A DNA stretch of 64,000 bases from Halichondria panicea (GCF_963675165.1 NC_087380.1:5898071-5962070), one strand, 5' to 3'. Shown: positions 11,301-23,059, counted from the stretch's first letter. The notes: generated by a model from the letters alone, not told the origin. Made by a program: numbers and translations.

Positions 11301-14300
11301 TGATGCCAGGTTGGGTAGGAGACCCAGCAGACGTTTTCGGAAGGTGGTTTTACCGAGTCCTGAAAGGCCGATTAGGTACAGTTTGAGGTAGCGAAGGTTG
11401 ATGGTGTTCTTTTTATCTCTCAGCAACTCGTTCAGCTTGTGTAGGTATTTCAACTGCTCCTGAACAGAGGCTGAAAGTAAAAAGAGTTGAACAACTTTTT
11501 TTGACAACAATATACGTACATACATTTAAAAAACTGCAGAGATAATTATAGCTATATATGAGGTATAATTAAACTTCTGAATGAACTTCGTTGATGACAT
11601 ATGTAAAGTGCATACAACATTTAAAGTTATATGCCATCATAAATTATTTACATCTTAAAGACAGCCAAACTCAATACTGTAGAAACTGGATTATTAGCGC
11701 ATGCGCTTTTAGGGTCAATAGCAGAGCTCTATACGCTTATATTCGAGAATGCGCCTATAATGCAGTCATTTTGAGCCCCACCCAGCAACCGGATGTCTTT
11801 GCGATGAGAGCTGACTCGCAAGCTGGCTAGAAAGCGAGCAAGCAAGGCAAGCAGGCAACCCTAACTGGATCTATAATGTTACAATTCATTTTACAGTTCA
11901 TTTACATCATTTAATTCATATTGACCAGGAACTTGGAATAAAAGGACCTCATCCATGTCTCACATTCTCTCAGCATGATCAGACAAGGTAACAGTCCTTA
12001 CAGATGGATATCACCAGCTATATAGCTATTATGCACTGTACAAGCTAACTATATAGCTCATAGATAAACAAAATTAGCTGAATCAATTCACTAATAACCT
12101 TCGCATAATTGGAAAGCGCTTCAATTCGAGTATAAAAAGCTTGCAGTTGAGCATGCGCTTAAAATAAAGATAAGCTTATAATCGAATAAGCGCTAATAAT
12201 CCGGTAAGTCATGAATGTAACAGTTGTTTTATTGCCGTATTAAACATTGTGTGCAATACTATAGCTTCTCACCTGCTGTGTCCTTGCTTTCATGCACTGA
12301 GGAGTCTTCACTCTTGATGTACTTGTCCTTAATCTCAGCAGCAATGTCATGGCGCTCAATGCCGGGTGACTCCAGGGCTTCAACCAGATCAGACCAGGTG
12401 GGATTGGGTGAGGACGTGCGCCATTTTCCAAGCATTGCAGTGAAGCGATCTGCTACGGTACGATGGTCCTTCTTAATAGCCTGCATGTTTATATAGAGTG
12501 AAAAATAGATGTGCAACTATTATAATATCACTGATGCAGATGATGAAATGTCTGGTAATACAAAAACAACTTGACAATAATCATTCACAATTTGTAGGAT
12601 CTTTGTGCTATATACATCACATAACACAATTTATTACACAACCAATAGGATTGACAAGAGCGTTTGTAACTTTAGCTTTTACACAACTAGTACAGTACCC
12701 TCGCGAAAATACGCCCACCCTTTTCTGCAAGAAATCTAGACTTATTAGGGGACTGGGCGTTTAATCGCGAACGGCGAGTTTTCATTCGAACATATGCCCA
12801 CCTGCGGCCTCAAATCGAGGTTTACACTTTGCTCTATGACAATTCTTTATTAGTATTTTCATTTTAATACATAGTATGAATATTTTATTGACAACAACAA
12901 TGTTATAAACTAATGCATGAGTATGCATGATTAAAGCATGACAAGAGAATAAACATGAAGAAGTGGACTCTGACTCTATTTGTTGATGTTAGATGTATAT
13001 GTAGCAGAAACTTCTCAAAGGATGGTAGGTCATACTCTTACAGAGCAGAGCTATCAGGTACTTTGTTTCAGAAAACCAAGGCAAGGTAACCTGCAAAATT
13101 AGCCTGTGTGATAACTTTCTTGGACTTGTGTTTTCCTTTCTCAGCATATAGGACTACTTGTTCCCTGCATATACATCTTCAGGGGGCAAACAGATCCATA
13201 CAGGAAAAGTTATAATGTCTGATCTTGGTCCAGCAAGAAGTATAGTCTTACTAGCTACTACCTAAAACTTCCTTTCTTCACTAAACCCTTGTGCAAGAAC
13301 TTCGAAGCAAAAGAGGGGATGGGCGTTTATTCAAGATGGGCTTATTTTCGCGAGGGTGGGTATATTGGTTTTGTAATTAGGATTGTTTGTAGCTTTTTTT
13401 AGCAATGTTTCACCATAGATAAAAGAGGAAGAGGGATTGGAAATGGAAGTGATTCACGTGATGTTTTACATTGAAGTCTATACGTATCCGACTAGAAAAA
13501 CATTTGCAATGTGAAAAATTGCTATAGGATTGGCCAGGGAAACCTCCAAAAAGCGTGGAAACAAGAAATGAGACGAGAGCATAACTCCAATCCGTTACAA
13601 CGTCAATCAACTCGAGAACAAAGCATTATTTTGAATTAAAATCCAAGTAAACATGACTAGAAGCCTATAGAAACTCTTACTTGCATTTTATTGATCCTTG
13701 AGCAGCTGTAGCAGTCTACACAGATACAGACACACACACACTACCGTATACCTCGCTTGCGCATGCGCACCGAGGCATAATGACCCTCTTTTTTGTTTAC
13801 ACATTTTTTGGCCCAGCCATTTCTAAAAATTGTTTACATTGCATATTGTGGTAGGAAAATAAATATAATTATACATTGCGCATAATTATAACTAGAACAC
13901 TAAAGTGCTAACCCTCAATGCAGTTAAAAGCATGGAAGCTGTACGTAGCAAGTAACATGAGCAGTGAAATTCTACAAACCCTTTTCCATTGTTCCTGGTA
14001 CAGGATCACTTCAGGTGTAAAATACGTGCCCCGAATAAAGGACGCCTTTAGCTAGAGGCCATGTAGCCAGCGTGGAATTTCAAGCTTCTTAGCTTTTATT
14101 CGACAACGCGTTAACGAAGCTGCAACTTTTAAAACTAATAACTTGTTGTGTGAAGGCTATCCATGTTGTAAACGCAGCGCCATGGCACCCAGGTGAGTAG
14201 ATTCACATGTCACAAACAAACAAACCAACGGACTACTATACCTGCTGGCCGCAGCACGGCCTCGGGTAATTACACATGCAAGTATATAGTACGTATCCAT

Positions 14301-17300
14301 ATAGATAGTGCTGGGAAACTGTATGCCCTTCAATCACCTGTAGTGTTCTGTATGGTAAGTCCAACTCAAGCCCTACGTCAAACCATTTAGAACGAGAATC
14401 CCACAAGGCAGTTCTCATCATTACTAGCGTGAGGGACCCTGGAAACACACGCAAATAAAGGATAAAGTAGAAGGAGAGATACTCGATTACAATTGTCAGA
14501 TTGCTATCACTCACTTATTGGATCCTTGTTTTCTTGCAATGACGAATCATAACTTTTGATGTATTTGTCTTCAATTTCATAAGCAATGCCAGAACAGCCA
14601 ACAAGCGATGACCTCAGGGCGTCAACTAGAACAGACCAGGTAGGGTTGGGTGATGACTTGAACCATTCTTCAAGCATTGCAGTAAAGTAATCTGCCAGGA
14701 CAGTGTGGTTCTTACGAATAGCCTGCAAGGTAAACACATTATTAATAACTGAATGTATAGGTTTGTGGTCTGGTTCTGATGGTAATAGAGCATAATTATT
14801 ACTATACATATAGGTAACTGTACGTAGCTCTATGCAAGCATGCATTGATCAATCACCTCTAGTGTTTTCTCAGATAGATTCAAAGCAAGCCCCAGCTCAA
14901 ACCACTTAGCACGAGCATCCCACAAGGCAGCTTCCATGCGTGCCCCTTGAAGTGTAGAAAACCCTGGAGGTGCAGTAAAGTCGTGATATTGCAGTGCATC
15001 GACAGTATTAATAAGGCAGGTTTCAGGACTTTCAGAATATTCATGCATGCATGTGTTATCATACTCACTAGAGCTTTCTGTGTCCTTGCTTTCTTGCACT
15101 GAGGAGTCATCACTCTTGATGTAGTTGTCCTCGATCTCAGCAGCAATATCAGAATGGTTTAGGGACGGTAACCTCAGGGCTTGAACCAGCTGAGACCAGG
15201 TGGGGTTGGATGAACTCATCAGCCATTCTCTAAGCATTGCAGTGAAGCGGTCTGCTACAGTGCGGTGGTCCTTCTTAATAACCTGCATATAGAAGGAAAT
15301 ACGTTAAAATAATACTATTATGTGTATATGTGGTTGGCGTTTTATTAGTGGCCAAGTATATACTATAGACATGCACAGAGAATTGTAAGTCTTGCAACAT
15401 TCATTAGCTGGCATAATTATAAGCAACTGCATGCATGGTATATTCAGTGAATTGAGCACGTACATATACATAATTATAGTGAAAAAACAGGCAGCTTTAC
15501 AAGATACAAGTAAAATAAAACTGCGCAGTTATATTCACAGCGTATACGGATTAAACCGAAAGAGCATGGGAGAGAAAAGAATACTGCATGAGAGAAGGCA
15601 AAAAAAACTTAAAGAAGCTCAGAGGGTACCAATAGAATATAAATGGCAGTGTATAATAAATGATAATGGAAAGACCTGCATGAGAAAATGTGTGCTTTAG
15701 AAAGTCTTCCCTTTTTCAGCATAATTATACTCATACTAAAGGTTACAATGGTGAAATTAAGTCATACAGTCCCTTCCGTGTTACACACGGTCGCGTAGCT
15801 TCGAGGCATGATTATGGTAAAGGACCGTCGTGATATAAAACACATATAGCATTTTTTTGATTGTGTTTTATGCTATACTGTATTTACTTGATTAAACGCC
15901 CGGGCGTGTATCTCCTAGCAAGATCTGTAGAGGGGGCGTTTAAACGAGATGGGTGCTTATTCGAAACAGGCGTTTATTGTTATGTCTACTTCAAACTCTT
16001 GCACAGCAGCAGTTATTATGCTATTCTTGGCTGCTGCCACAGCTCTTAGCTTAAATCTTAAGTAGTGTTTCTCCCTCTGTGCTCTTGGCCATCATAAATA
16101 GTATCTATATTCTATGTTGCCATGCATGCTTGCAACTGCATGGTTCCACGTGCTACTTCAACTCTAACCACCCACATAGGTGCCAACCTCCATGCAAAGA
16201 AAAATTTCCGGGACAAAAAAATGGAGGGGGTTTAGCCCCATTTTGTAAAAACACTTGTGGAGATTTATTATTTCTGCCATGCATGCTCAGTTAATCATGC
16301 TGGAGAGCCCCACCCACAAAACTGCAAAACATTGTTTGATCGTAGTGGTAGACAGACAGCCATAGTGCAGAAACTGAATTCTGTTCATGATTTAAGCTTT
16401 CAAGCCATAGCTTCAGTGTTTTTGAGCTTCTTTGGACTGTATTATCCCAGCTCAGGAGCAGCAATCTTGAAAATCCGGGACATTTCAGGTAAATATATAG
16501 CAATTTCCGGACGGAACACAGGACAGACCCTCTAAATCTGGGACTGTCTCAGGAGTTCCGGGACAGTTTTTTTTTTCTTTTTTTTTTTAACAATTCGGCA
16601 AAGCCAGGATACAATAAAATAGCAGAAGCTAATAAGTTAGTACCCTAAAAAGTTAGCAGTTGGCATCTATGCACCCCATATTTATTATTTAAGATGGGCA
16701 TTTATTGACAAAGACATGCAGCTTTTACCATGGGCGTTTAATCCAAGGAGAGCGTTTAATCAAGTAAATACGGTATAATACAGGTAACTTGCCCTCGGAG
16801 CTTTGCCCGTATGCTTGTGCCTGTATATTTTCGGTATCATGCTAACTCGATCTTTATCACTATCAAGAGTGCATAAAGTGGAATAAGCAGCAGCCCATTT
16901 AAACCCATTGATTGCCGTCCATATAATTACACTATAATTTTATGTGTAAAACTCCCACATCTCAAGTGGCTCAAAACAGTGCGGTTCATTACATATAGAT
17001 TGCGCAAGCACATGAGGTCTCATTGTAGCCTGCCTGTCTAGCCATACATATTATGGTCATGTCAACCCACACAGTTAATTACATTACTACACAAATGTTG
17101 TGATTGCATGATCAGACAACAATGTATAATGGTGTATATAGTATTGAAGTTGTTACTCCCCTTCATGCATGCACTCCTGCTTATTATGTAGCGGGTAATT
17201 TTCGTGGAGTAAATTCGTTATTTTCGTTGGCAAGCTAACCTCCACGAAATTTTCCCCTACGAAAATGTAGGCGTGGCTTACCGGAAAGCATGTAATGCAA

Positions 17301-20300
17301 TGCAGCAGGCAATGAATTTTACTCATAAAAATCACTGTTTTTGAGTTGAACGAATTTTTTACCCCACGAAAATTACCCGCTCTACGGTATATATACTTAC
17401 AGAGTACATGTATGCAGCCATAATTATAGAGAGTGCTGATGGGAGTCTGCATGCATGCCCTTCAATCACCTGTAGTGTTTCGATTGGTAAACTCAACACA
17501 TTCCCCAGACTCATCCATTTAGCACGAGCATCCCACAAGGCAGTTTTCATCTCTCTTAGTGTGAGGGACCCTATAAATGCATGGCGGACAATGCAAAGTG
17601 TTATAAAAAGTAAATTTATGTACCCTATAGCAGGTAATTTTGTGGGGAAAAATATTGTTCTCCCCACAAAAATGTAGGCGTGGCTTACCGGAACACATGC
17701 AATGCAGTGCAAGCAGTGAAATCAAACACAATTCTTACTCATGAAAATCACCGGTTTCGAGTTGAACGAAATTTTTACCCCACGAAAATTACCCGCTTAT
17801 AAGTACGGTATATGTGCACATGCACATACCGTATAGTGTGACATTTTTGAGGGGCTTAATTTTCGCTAATTTCGTGAGTTAGCAATCCTATACACGAAAA
17901 TAAAGTCCACGAAAAATAAATTAGCTATAACGTGCAAAGATTAAAGGCGTGGCTTCCGGTAAGCAGTCATTCCGCGAACATTGTGCAACAAAATGTTTTT
18001 AGAGGCCATGCATTCCACGAAATATAAGTGCCTCGAAAATTTTGCGCTATACGGTAGTGCATGTATCTACAAATTGTATACAACCTTGTTATACTCCAGG
18101 GTAAAGTTCAAAGTAAATAATAATTATTGCAGGACTCTTTGTGTAAATGCATAATTATACTGTATACCATCATATATCTCCTTGGCAACACTGGGAGGGG
18201 GATCGTACTCTACTGTTACGCTGGCTGAAGACTGCATGGGGTAGGAGGGGGTATGAAATGCATGAGTGAGTGTTGAGAACATGTGACTAAAATACAGATT
18301 GTCCGAAGTAAATTATTATTTTTATCAGCAAATTTTTTTAATGTGTTATAATTATGATGATCAGCTAGGGAACACTTTATACTCACTTAGCTGCATGAGC
18401 ATTAGCTCCAATAATTATAGTACCAACACCCTATATAAGCATGCACTGTGAGACAATTGTATACCTTCAGTGACCTTCCCTTCTTGTTCTTTAAGCGCAT
18501 ATATGGTGGGGATCGGTACCTGCCATTTCTGAGACGACCAAGAGATACATCCAATGTGCCTAAAAACCTGTAGAAATTGTAGTCAAAAATAATACTTACA
18601 AATTAATCTCATTAATTGGTGTCAAGAGCTGTAGAATATACATGCATAGAGCATTAAGATACAGGTTTCAAGGTGTTTTTCATTTGTCCAAGAAAGTCAG
18701 CAAACAGAAAGAAGCCATAAGACCCCAAAGCGATGGCCAAATCACAGAAGCTGCTCTGCTCTCCAACAAAATGGCTAAGCCTCAATAGGTCAATGGCATA
18801 GTCTCGCTTTTTTTTGCAGTATATGCATCTTCTTGCATTATGGGGGAGGTCCTCTAGTGCTGCTGTCACATGATATATACACTGTAAAAAATAAAGTGTA
18901 CTCAGCCAGCACACTTCATTTTTACAGTGTATCCGGATATACTACACTCCGTATATCCTCCTCGAAAGTGTGGTATGTCCTATACGTGGATACCCATTAC
19001 ACATAAATTGTATACTATATACATGCACGTATATACACAATGTACTGAGCAATACCAAACATTCTTAATCACAACACTCACGGACTCTTCTTTGCTCCCA
19101 CACTAAATTGACGATACAAGTCAAGCTTGAGTGATTGGGCACCGCTGGTCTGCAAGGGTTCCTTCAGTGGAAATACTAATTCCTGCATTACAAAAGGAAG
19201 TCAAACTGTATTGTAGCAAAAAATGGACACTCCCTCATAGTCTCATGAAAAAATAAATGTGTATAATTATTGCAGGTATATATAATGCATATACATTGCA
19301 TTTGTTAAACGTTCTATTAGTTTATGTTATAGATAGTACATGGGCATGAGGTATCTATGTGTTATATGTGCTTATAATTCCCTGGGAAACTATGAGATTA
19401 TGGCTCATAAATTCCCTGCTAAACACACACAAGTGGGATCTAAGCAATCTTATAGAAACAGTTTCAGTTTCGAGGTTATCAAATCTATCTTATCTAGTTA
19501 AAGTTCGAATTCCTAAGATTATACTGATAATTCATACATAACCGCTCACCTCATTCCACTTACATGTAGGTAGGGTAGACGATATTACGGCCGTCTGTCT
19601 CTCTTCCCCTGTGTATAATTATGCGGTTTACACTACTACAACTGGTACATTTGGATACTCCTCTTAATGTATACTCCAGGTATAGCTAATACAAAAATTT
19701 AACCCACATAATATTATATAGGAAACGGGTTATTCTCGTACAGTGAAAATTTTCGTATTTTTCGTATTGTAGAGCATCATGAAAATTAAAACTGCTATTC
19801 TACCGCAATAGATTGATGAGTTGTACGAATATGAATACGAAATATTTAATTGGCAGTTTGTACAAAAATTACCCGCTATATTATGCGGTATAAGTAAACA
19901 AATTTTCTACACGGCCAAAGAGAAGCTAGACACTTGTTGGCAACGGCAGGACAGATGGGTGGGGCTCGCTAACCTCGTTAATAGTGAGTTGTATGTCTTC
20001 TTCTCTTTTATACGCCATTGCATGGTGCCACTTGAACATTTAAATGATTTTGTTGATTAAATAGACTACCGTAATTAATGTAATTACAGCGCCACTATGA
20101 TTTAAGTGCCACGTCAGCATCAGTATAATTTTTGAGGCCCTAAAAGAAGTGCCTATGCTGTTGCTGTAATTATTTTTTCTGGCACTTCTGTTTGAGTCAT
20201 CAAGACAATCATCCTGCATCTCTACCACACTTCTGTATACATGCGATATGCATGCATGCAGTTAATGAATGTTGTTCACAAGTCAGCTAGCTAGCAAGTG

Positions 20301-20755
20301 AAACGAAGCTAGACCGCGCCCATTTTCTCTAAGATGTCCATACTGTATTAGCTGCAAAACATAAGCGCCACCATAATTTAGACGCCAGCTGGACTGAACG
20401 CAAATTTTTAATGTTCTAAAAGATGCGCTACTCAAAAGTAGAATAAATTTTTCTGGCCCTGTAAATTACGGCATTTCTTCATAGTCTCGCAACATTACTG
20501 CAATAAACAATAAGCAAGCTTTACCTGATTGATTCCATCATTAGCGCAGCAAACAATTTATACATAGTACATACATACACATACATGCACATGCAAATAC
20601 GTAGATTATAATTATATTTAGCTAGGCCTACCTTCAAAGGAAACTTTCACAAAGAAACAATTCTCAGAGAGGGCCTCTCGATCTCCTTGGTCGTAGACAT
20701 CGCGAATATTTGCACTAATTTCCTTCACTCTCAACGCCATCTCCAACGCATACAT
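6531..20755 (-). CDS. C2 - death x3 - Roc GTPase/COR-like - Ig - death domain protein, 15 exons
   Basis: Exons in transcript order: 20755-20632, 19608-19550, 19182-19082, 18567-18465, 18231-18168, 17570-17470, 15282-15069, 14963-14857, 14722-14515, 14438-14338, 12480-12273, 11470-8889, 8693-8462, 8079-7958, 6701-6531 (stop TGA). The chain closes in frame at 1,498 residues; an in-frame ATG at 20740 is an alternative start. Residues 1-150 form a C2-like beta domain (KWNEELVFPL, LDLYRQFSVGAKK). Death domains lie at about 151-255, 256-360, 361-463 and 1402-1498. The large exon holds a P-loop GLSGLGKT (about 498), DIGGQ (about 657) and VGTYQDK, then COR-like LHHCVGALLYYPD and a Cys/His-rich end. 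Residues 1325-1401 are Ig-like (W..., GFYTCEV). There is no signal peptide, so it is probably an intracellular signalling scaffold. Function is inferred from domains only. Confidence 0.85.
6986..7393. mobile_element. Non-autonomous element with aaacgcc termini, copy 1
   Basis: It runs from gattaaacgccc to gggcgtttatacggta and has an inner region shared, inverted, with the element at 15876-16775 (for example tgctgctgtgcaagagtttg). It lies in the last intron of the death-domain/Roc gene and has no meaningful open frame. Confidence 0.65.
7522..7920. mobile_element. MITE with terminal inverted repeat cagtggcggatccag
   Basis: The left end cagtggcggatccagg and right end cctggatccaccactg are inverse copies with one difference. 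The unit is about 400 bp, with no transposase. It ends 37 bp before the splice donor side of the 7958-8079 exon, within the last intron of the death-domain/Roc gene. Confidence 0.8.
8264..8405. repeat. GCAC/CA microsatellite with adjoining palindromic module
   Basis: Repeats of acgc and ac fill about 8264-8359, followed by taccgtatccctcg and cctcgatgcata. This is a diverged form of the module seen at 4339 and 13727. Open frames across it are low-complexity artefacts. Confidence 0.6.
11675..12206. mobile_element. Element with TIR tagaaactggattattagc, copy 1
   Basis: The left end (tactgtagaaactggatt, then attagcgc) and right end (gcgctaataatccggta) are inverse. The body shares sequence with the larger inverted element at 52630-53956, such as the ccggatgtctttgcgatgag region. 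It is intronic in the death-domain/Roc gene. Confidence 0.7.
12695..13362. mobile_element. Element with TIR accctcgcgaaaata
   Basis: Terminal copies taccctcgcgaaaatacg and tattttcgcgagggtggg are inverse of each other. Inner arms continue with cgccc / gggcg. The length is about 670 bp, with no recognisable coding region, inside an intron of the death-domain/Roc gene. Confidence 0.7.
13727..13782. repeat. CA run plus cctcg...cgagg palindrome module
   Basis: A short CA run is followed by ctaccgtatacctcgc, then ttgcgcatgcgcac and cgaggcataatga. The core is a hairpin (cctcg / cgagg around the palindrome tgcgcatgcgca). It matches the module at 4339-4410. Confidence 0.55.
14110..14250. repeat. Dispersed repeat, inverted copy at 22940-23056
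   Basis: The stretch from gcaacttttaaaactaata through ggcacccaggtgagtaga to accaacggactactata reappears as reverse complement at 22940-23056. It contains ATGGCACCCAG followed by a strong donor-like GTGAGT, so it may be an exon/promoter fragment that was duplicated, or part of an uncharacterised element. Confidence 0.55.
15876..16775. mobile_element. Non-autonomous element with aaacgcc termini, copy 2, with nested insert
   Basis: Ends tactgtatttacttgatta and taatcaagtaaatacggta are inverse. Outer parts match 6986-7393 in inverted orientation. The middle (about 16180-16640) is extra sequence bounded by tttccgggacaa and gttccgggacag, suggesting a second element inserted in the first. It is intronic in the death-domain/Roc gene. 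Confidence 0.7.
17189..17389. mobile_element. MITE, tagcgggtaattttcg family, copy 1
   Basis: The ends tagcgggtaattttcgtgg and ccacgaaaattacccgct are inverse. The core includes taggcgtggcttaccgga and gagttgaacgaa, which is shared with the copies at 17621 and 38315. Confidence 0.8.
17621..17810. mobile_element. MITE, tagcgggtaattttcg family, copy 2
   Basis: This is a diverged copy (taccctatagcaggtaattt ... aaaattacccgct ... acggta) with the same core aggcgtggcttaccgga. It ends just upstream, in gene orientation, of the first-half exon of the first death domain. Confidence 0.75.
17827..18055. mobile_element. MITE related to the tagcggg family, distinct core
   Basis: Ends taccgtatagtg and gcgctatacggta are inverse. 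The interior has several cgaaaat/attttcg segments and ggcgtggcttccgg, but otherwise differs from the neighbouring copies. Confidence 0.65.
18654..18870 (-). other. Unassigned coding-like segment in an intron
   Basis: On the minus strand a frame reads ALEDLPHNARRCIYCKKK, then YAIDLLRLSHFVGEQ and GSYGFFLFADFLGQMKN before a stop. The composition is protein-like, with a CIYC pair. It lies in the intron between the exons at 19082-19182 and 18465-18567 of the death-domain/Roc gene, whose frame closes without it. It may be a transposon-derived fragment or an alternative exon; I do not recognise it. Confidence 0.25.
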
Positions 20756-20769
20756 GTAAAATAGCCTCG

Positions 20770-20883
20770 TTCCCAGGCCTTACTTTTTCTTACTGTTGTC
20801 ACTGTTCATCCAAGAAAGACATAGTGAGGCAGCAAAGAAAGAAATGGGCGTACAGTTAAGAAAAGTAAGGCCTGGTTTGGGAA
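20770..20883. repeat. Short inverted repeat just upstream of the death-domain/Roc start
   Basis: ttcccaggccttacttttt is mirrored by aaaagtaaggcctgg...gggaa about 90 bp later. It begins 15 bp upstream of the proposed start codon, so it would lie in the 5' leader or promoter. Confidence 0.6.
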
Positions 20884-22121
20884 ATCGCGTGATCCACAAG
20901 GATTTTTATGAACGTGGGCGATATGTAGCCCACAATGGTGACGTAAGGTATTCTCCCACGCATTCAGAGTAAGACTGTACTGTACTGTACTGCACTGAGA
21001 CAACCACCAAGCTGTGCTGCAAGTCAGATCAGAGAACCAGCGTGGCCAGCTCTGGTGGCAGTAGCTACCTGCTATATGATAATGATGACTAAGCTATTCT
21101 ACTATAGCATGTAGAAAGACACAAGAAAAGGTAATAGTGATAGAATCTAAACACACAATCTAGACTAGTAGATCATCTAGCTAAGCCTAAGGTATAGCTA
21201 GCTCTATAGTGCTTGCAAACTTCCAGTTCCAAGTCCATGTCCAGCTTGCTGCAGGCAAAGTTTTATTCGTAGACCTCTGTGTGGGCAGTCCAACATCTCT
21301 AGCTCAGTATGCCCACGCTCATTTTCACCCTTCTACCGCCCTTCTAACTCTACGTCTATTTCTTTCTTTATTCCTCCAATTAATACCGTATTTTATCTCA
21401 TTGAACGAATAATACAGTATTTTATCTTATTGAACGACTGTGATAAAGAACAGAAAAGGAGAGCCTATAGTACATGTAATTAGTAGTGCCATGTGTCTGG
21501 ACACTTCCTGTGGGCTAGGTTGGCTAGGTGGGCGTCAATTAGTCTCAAACATCAGCCGCCCCCTAACTCAACACTTGTGAACTTTCTGTCAGTCTGCGGT
21601 ATTTTTAGTACTGCTCTGAAAGACAAATGAAAAGACTATTGGCTGACTCTGAGTTGCTGCAACTGCACTGGTAAGTGCCTTACCTTAGCCTTATAGGGAG
21701 TCTAGCTAGCTGACTGACTGAGTCAACATGAATCTCACAGCTATGGGCTAGCCCAGCGGCGCGGGTAGTCTCTAGTTGGGCGTGGCCCGACCGTCCCGTT
21801 GCAAGCCTATCCGGGATTTGTCCTGCTGCATTATATAACACTGCTATGAATTATTGTTATTCTCAAGTGGGTGTTAACCGACTTGATGACGTGTAGACCA
21901 CAGCATACACTGCATGCGGTTTCACAACTAGATGCAAACAGAAGTGTAACCAAGCACGTGAAAAATGCTTTAATCTGATAGCGCTAGAACAAATCGACAA
22001 CGTAATAGAGAGCATAAGCCACAGCTTCACAGGAGACAAATATTTGAAAATTAATACGGAAAGAAACCAGTAAACAAACTAGTTTACGGTATAATTTTAC
22101 AAAGGTTTACTAAAGTATAAC

Positions 22122-22213
22122 GAGTTACCCAGATTCTGGGTAACTCAGTTCGCGCATGTGCACTATCAACCCATGTAATAGAGACCAGGCCGTATTTTAA
22201 TCGGCCTGGTCTC
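22122..22213. repeat. Two adjacent perfect hairpins
   Basis: gagttaccca / tgggtaactc is a perfect 10-bp stem with a 5-base loop (22122-22146). gagaccaggccg / cggcctggtctc is a perfect 12-bp stem with a 9-base loop (22181-22213). Confidence 0.7.
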
Positions 22214-22469
22214 GAGGCTAAGGAGGGGGCTGATCCATGAGACTACCCATGCAGCGGGTAATTTTCCTTGGACGTGAGTAAACATTTCGTCTGTTTCTTG
22301 ATGCATGTGCCGATCAATACTGTCATGCACAAAAATTACATTAATTTTCTTCTTTTGCCCCAATATAGTGCTGACTCACTGTCAGCCAGTGACTGTGGCT
22401 ATATCATGCAACACTTGAACAAATTCATCAGATGGGATTTCAAAGGCTACATAATTATTGTCAATGTAT

Positions 22470-22856
22470 TACCGTATATCTTCTAATTTATCGGACACTT
22501 CTAATTACCCCGGACACTCTTTTGGGCAATTTTCGTTGTTCTAATACAACGGACACTCCAGTACTTTAATATTACATTTGTTCTAAATATCCGGACAATA
22601 ATATCTTGAAAAGTTGAGTTACCAGACGGCAAGTAAGACTTGGAGTGCTGCAGTTAGATAGCTTTGAGTAGCTAGTTTTAGATAGTTAGTGCAACTATTC
22701 AGTCGTACCTTGTTCTATTAAACTTAGCTAGCTCGCATGCAGCTGCTTGCTTGTTCTAATTATTCCGGACACTTCGCATGCTCTGTTCCAATTATACCCG
22801 GACAATTTCCAAAATAATTATTTTTTGCTGTCCGATAAATTAGAAGATATACGGTA
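22470..22856. mobile_element. MITE with long TIR taccgtatatcttctaattt
   Basis: The first 27 bp and the last 27 bp are inverse (taccgtatatcttctaa ... ttagaagatatacggta). The interior repeats ccggaca/ggacact motifs several times. It is about 387 bp and non-coding. Confidence 0.85.
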
Positions 22857-23059
22857 TATATATTATTGTCAATCCAAGAGAGGGACATTTGAGGCCTGAA
22901 ACATTGTGTTTGCTACCCAAGGCGCGCGTGGGCGGTCACGGGTATAGTAGCCCATTGGTTTGTTTGTTTGTTTGTTTGTGACACTTGAGTCTACTCACCT
23001 GGGTGCCACAGCGCTGCGTTTATATAGCCTTCACACATGCAACAAGTTAGTAGTTTTAA

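Noticed and set aside
15392-15700. Plus-strand open frame of 102 codons rich in Lys/Arg
   Set aside because: It lies in an intron of the death-domain/Roc gene, has no splice context or recognised family, and looks like chance or an element fragment.
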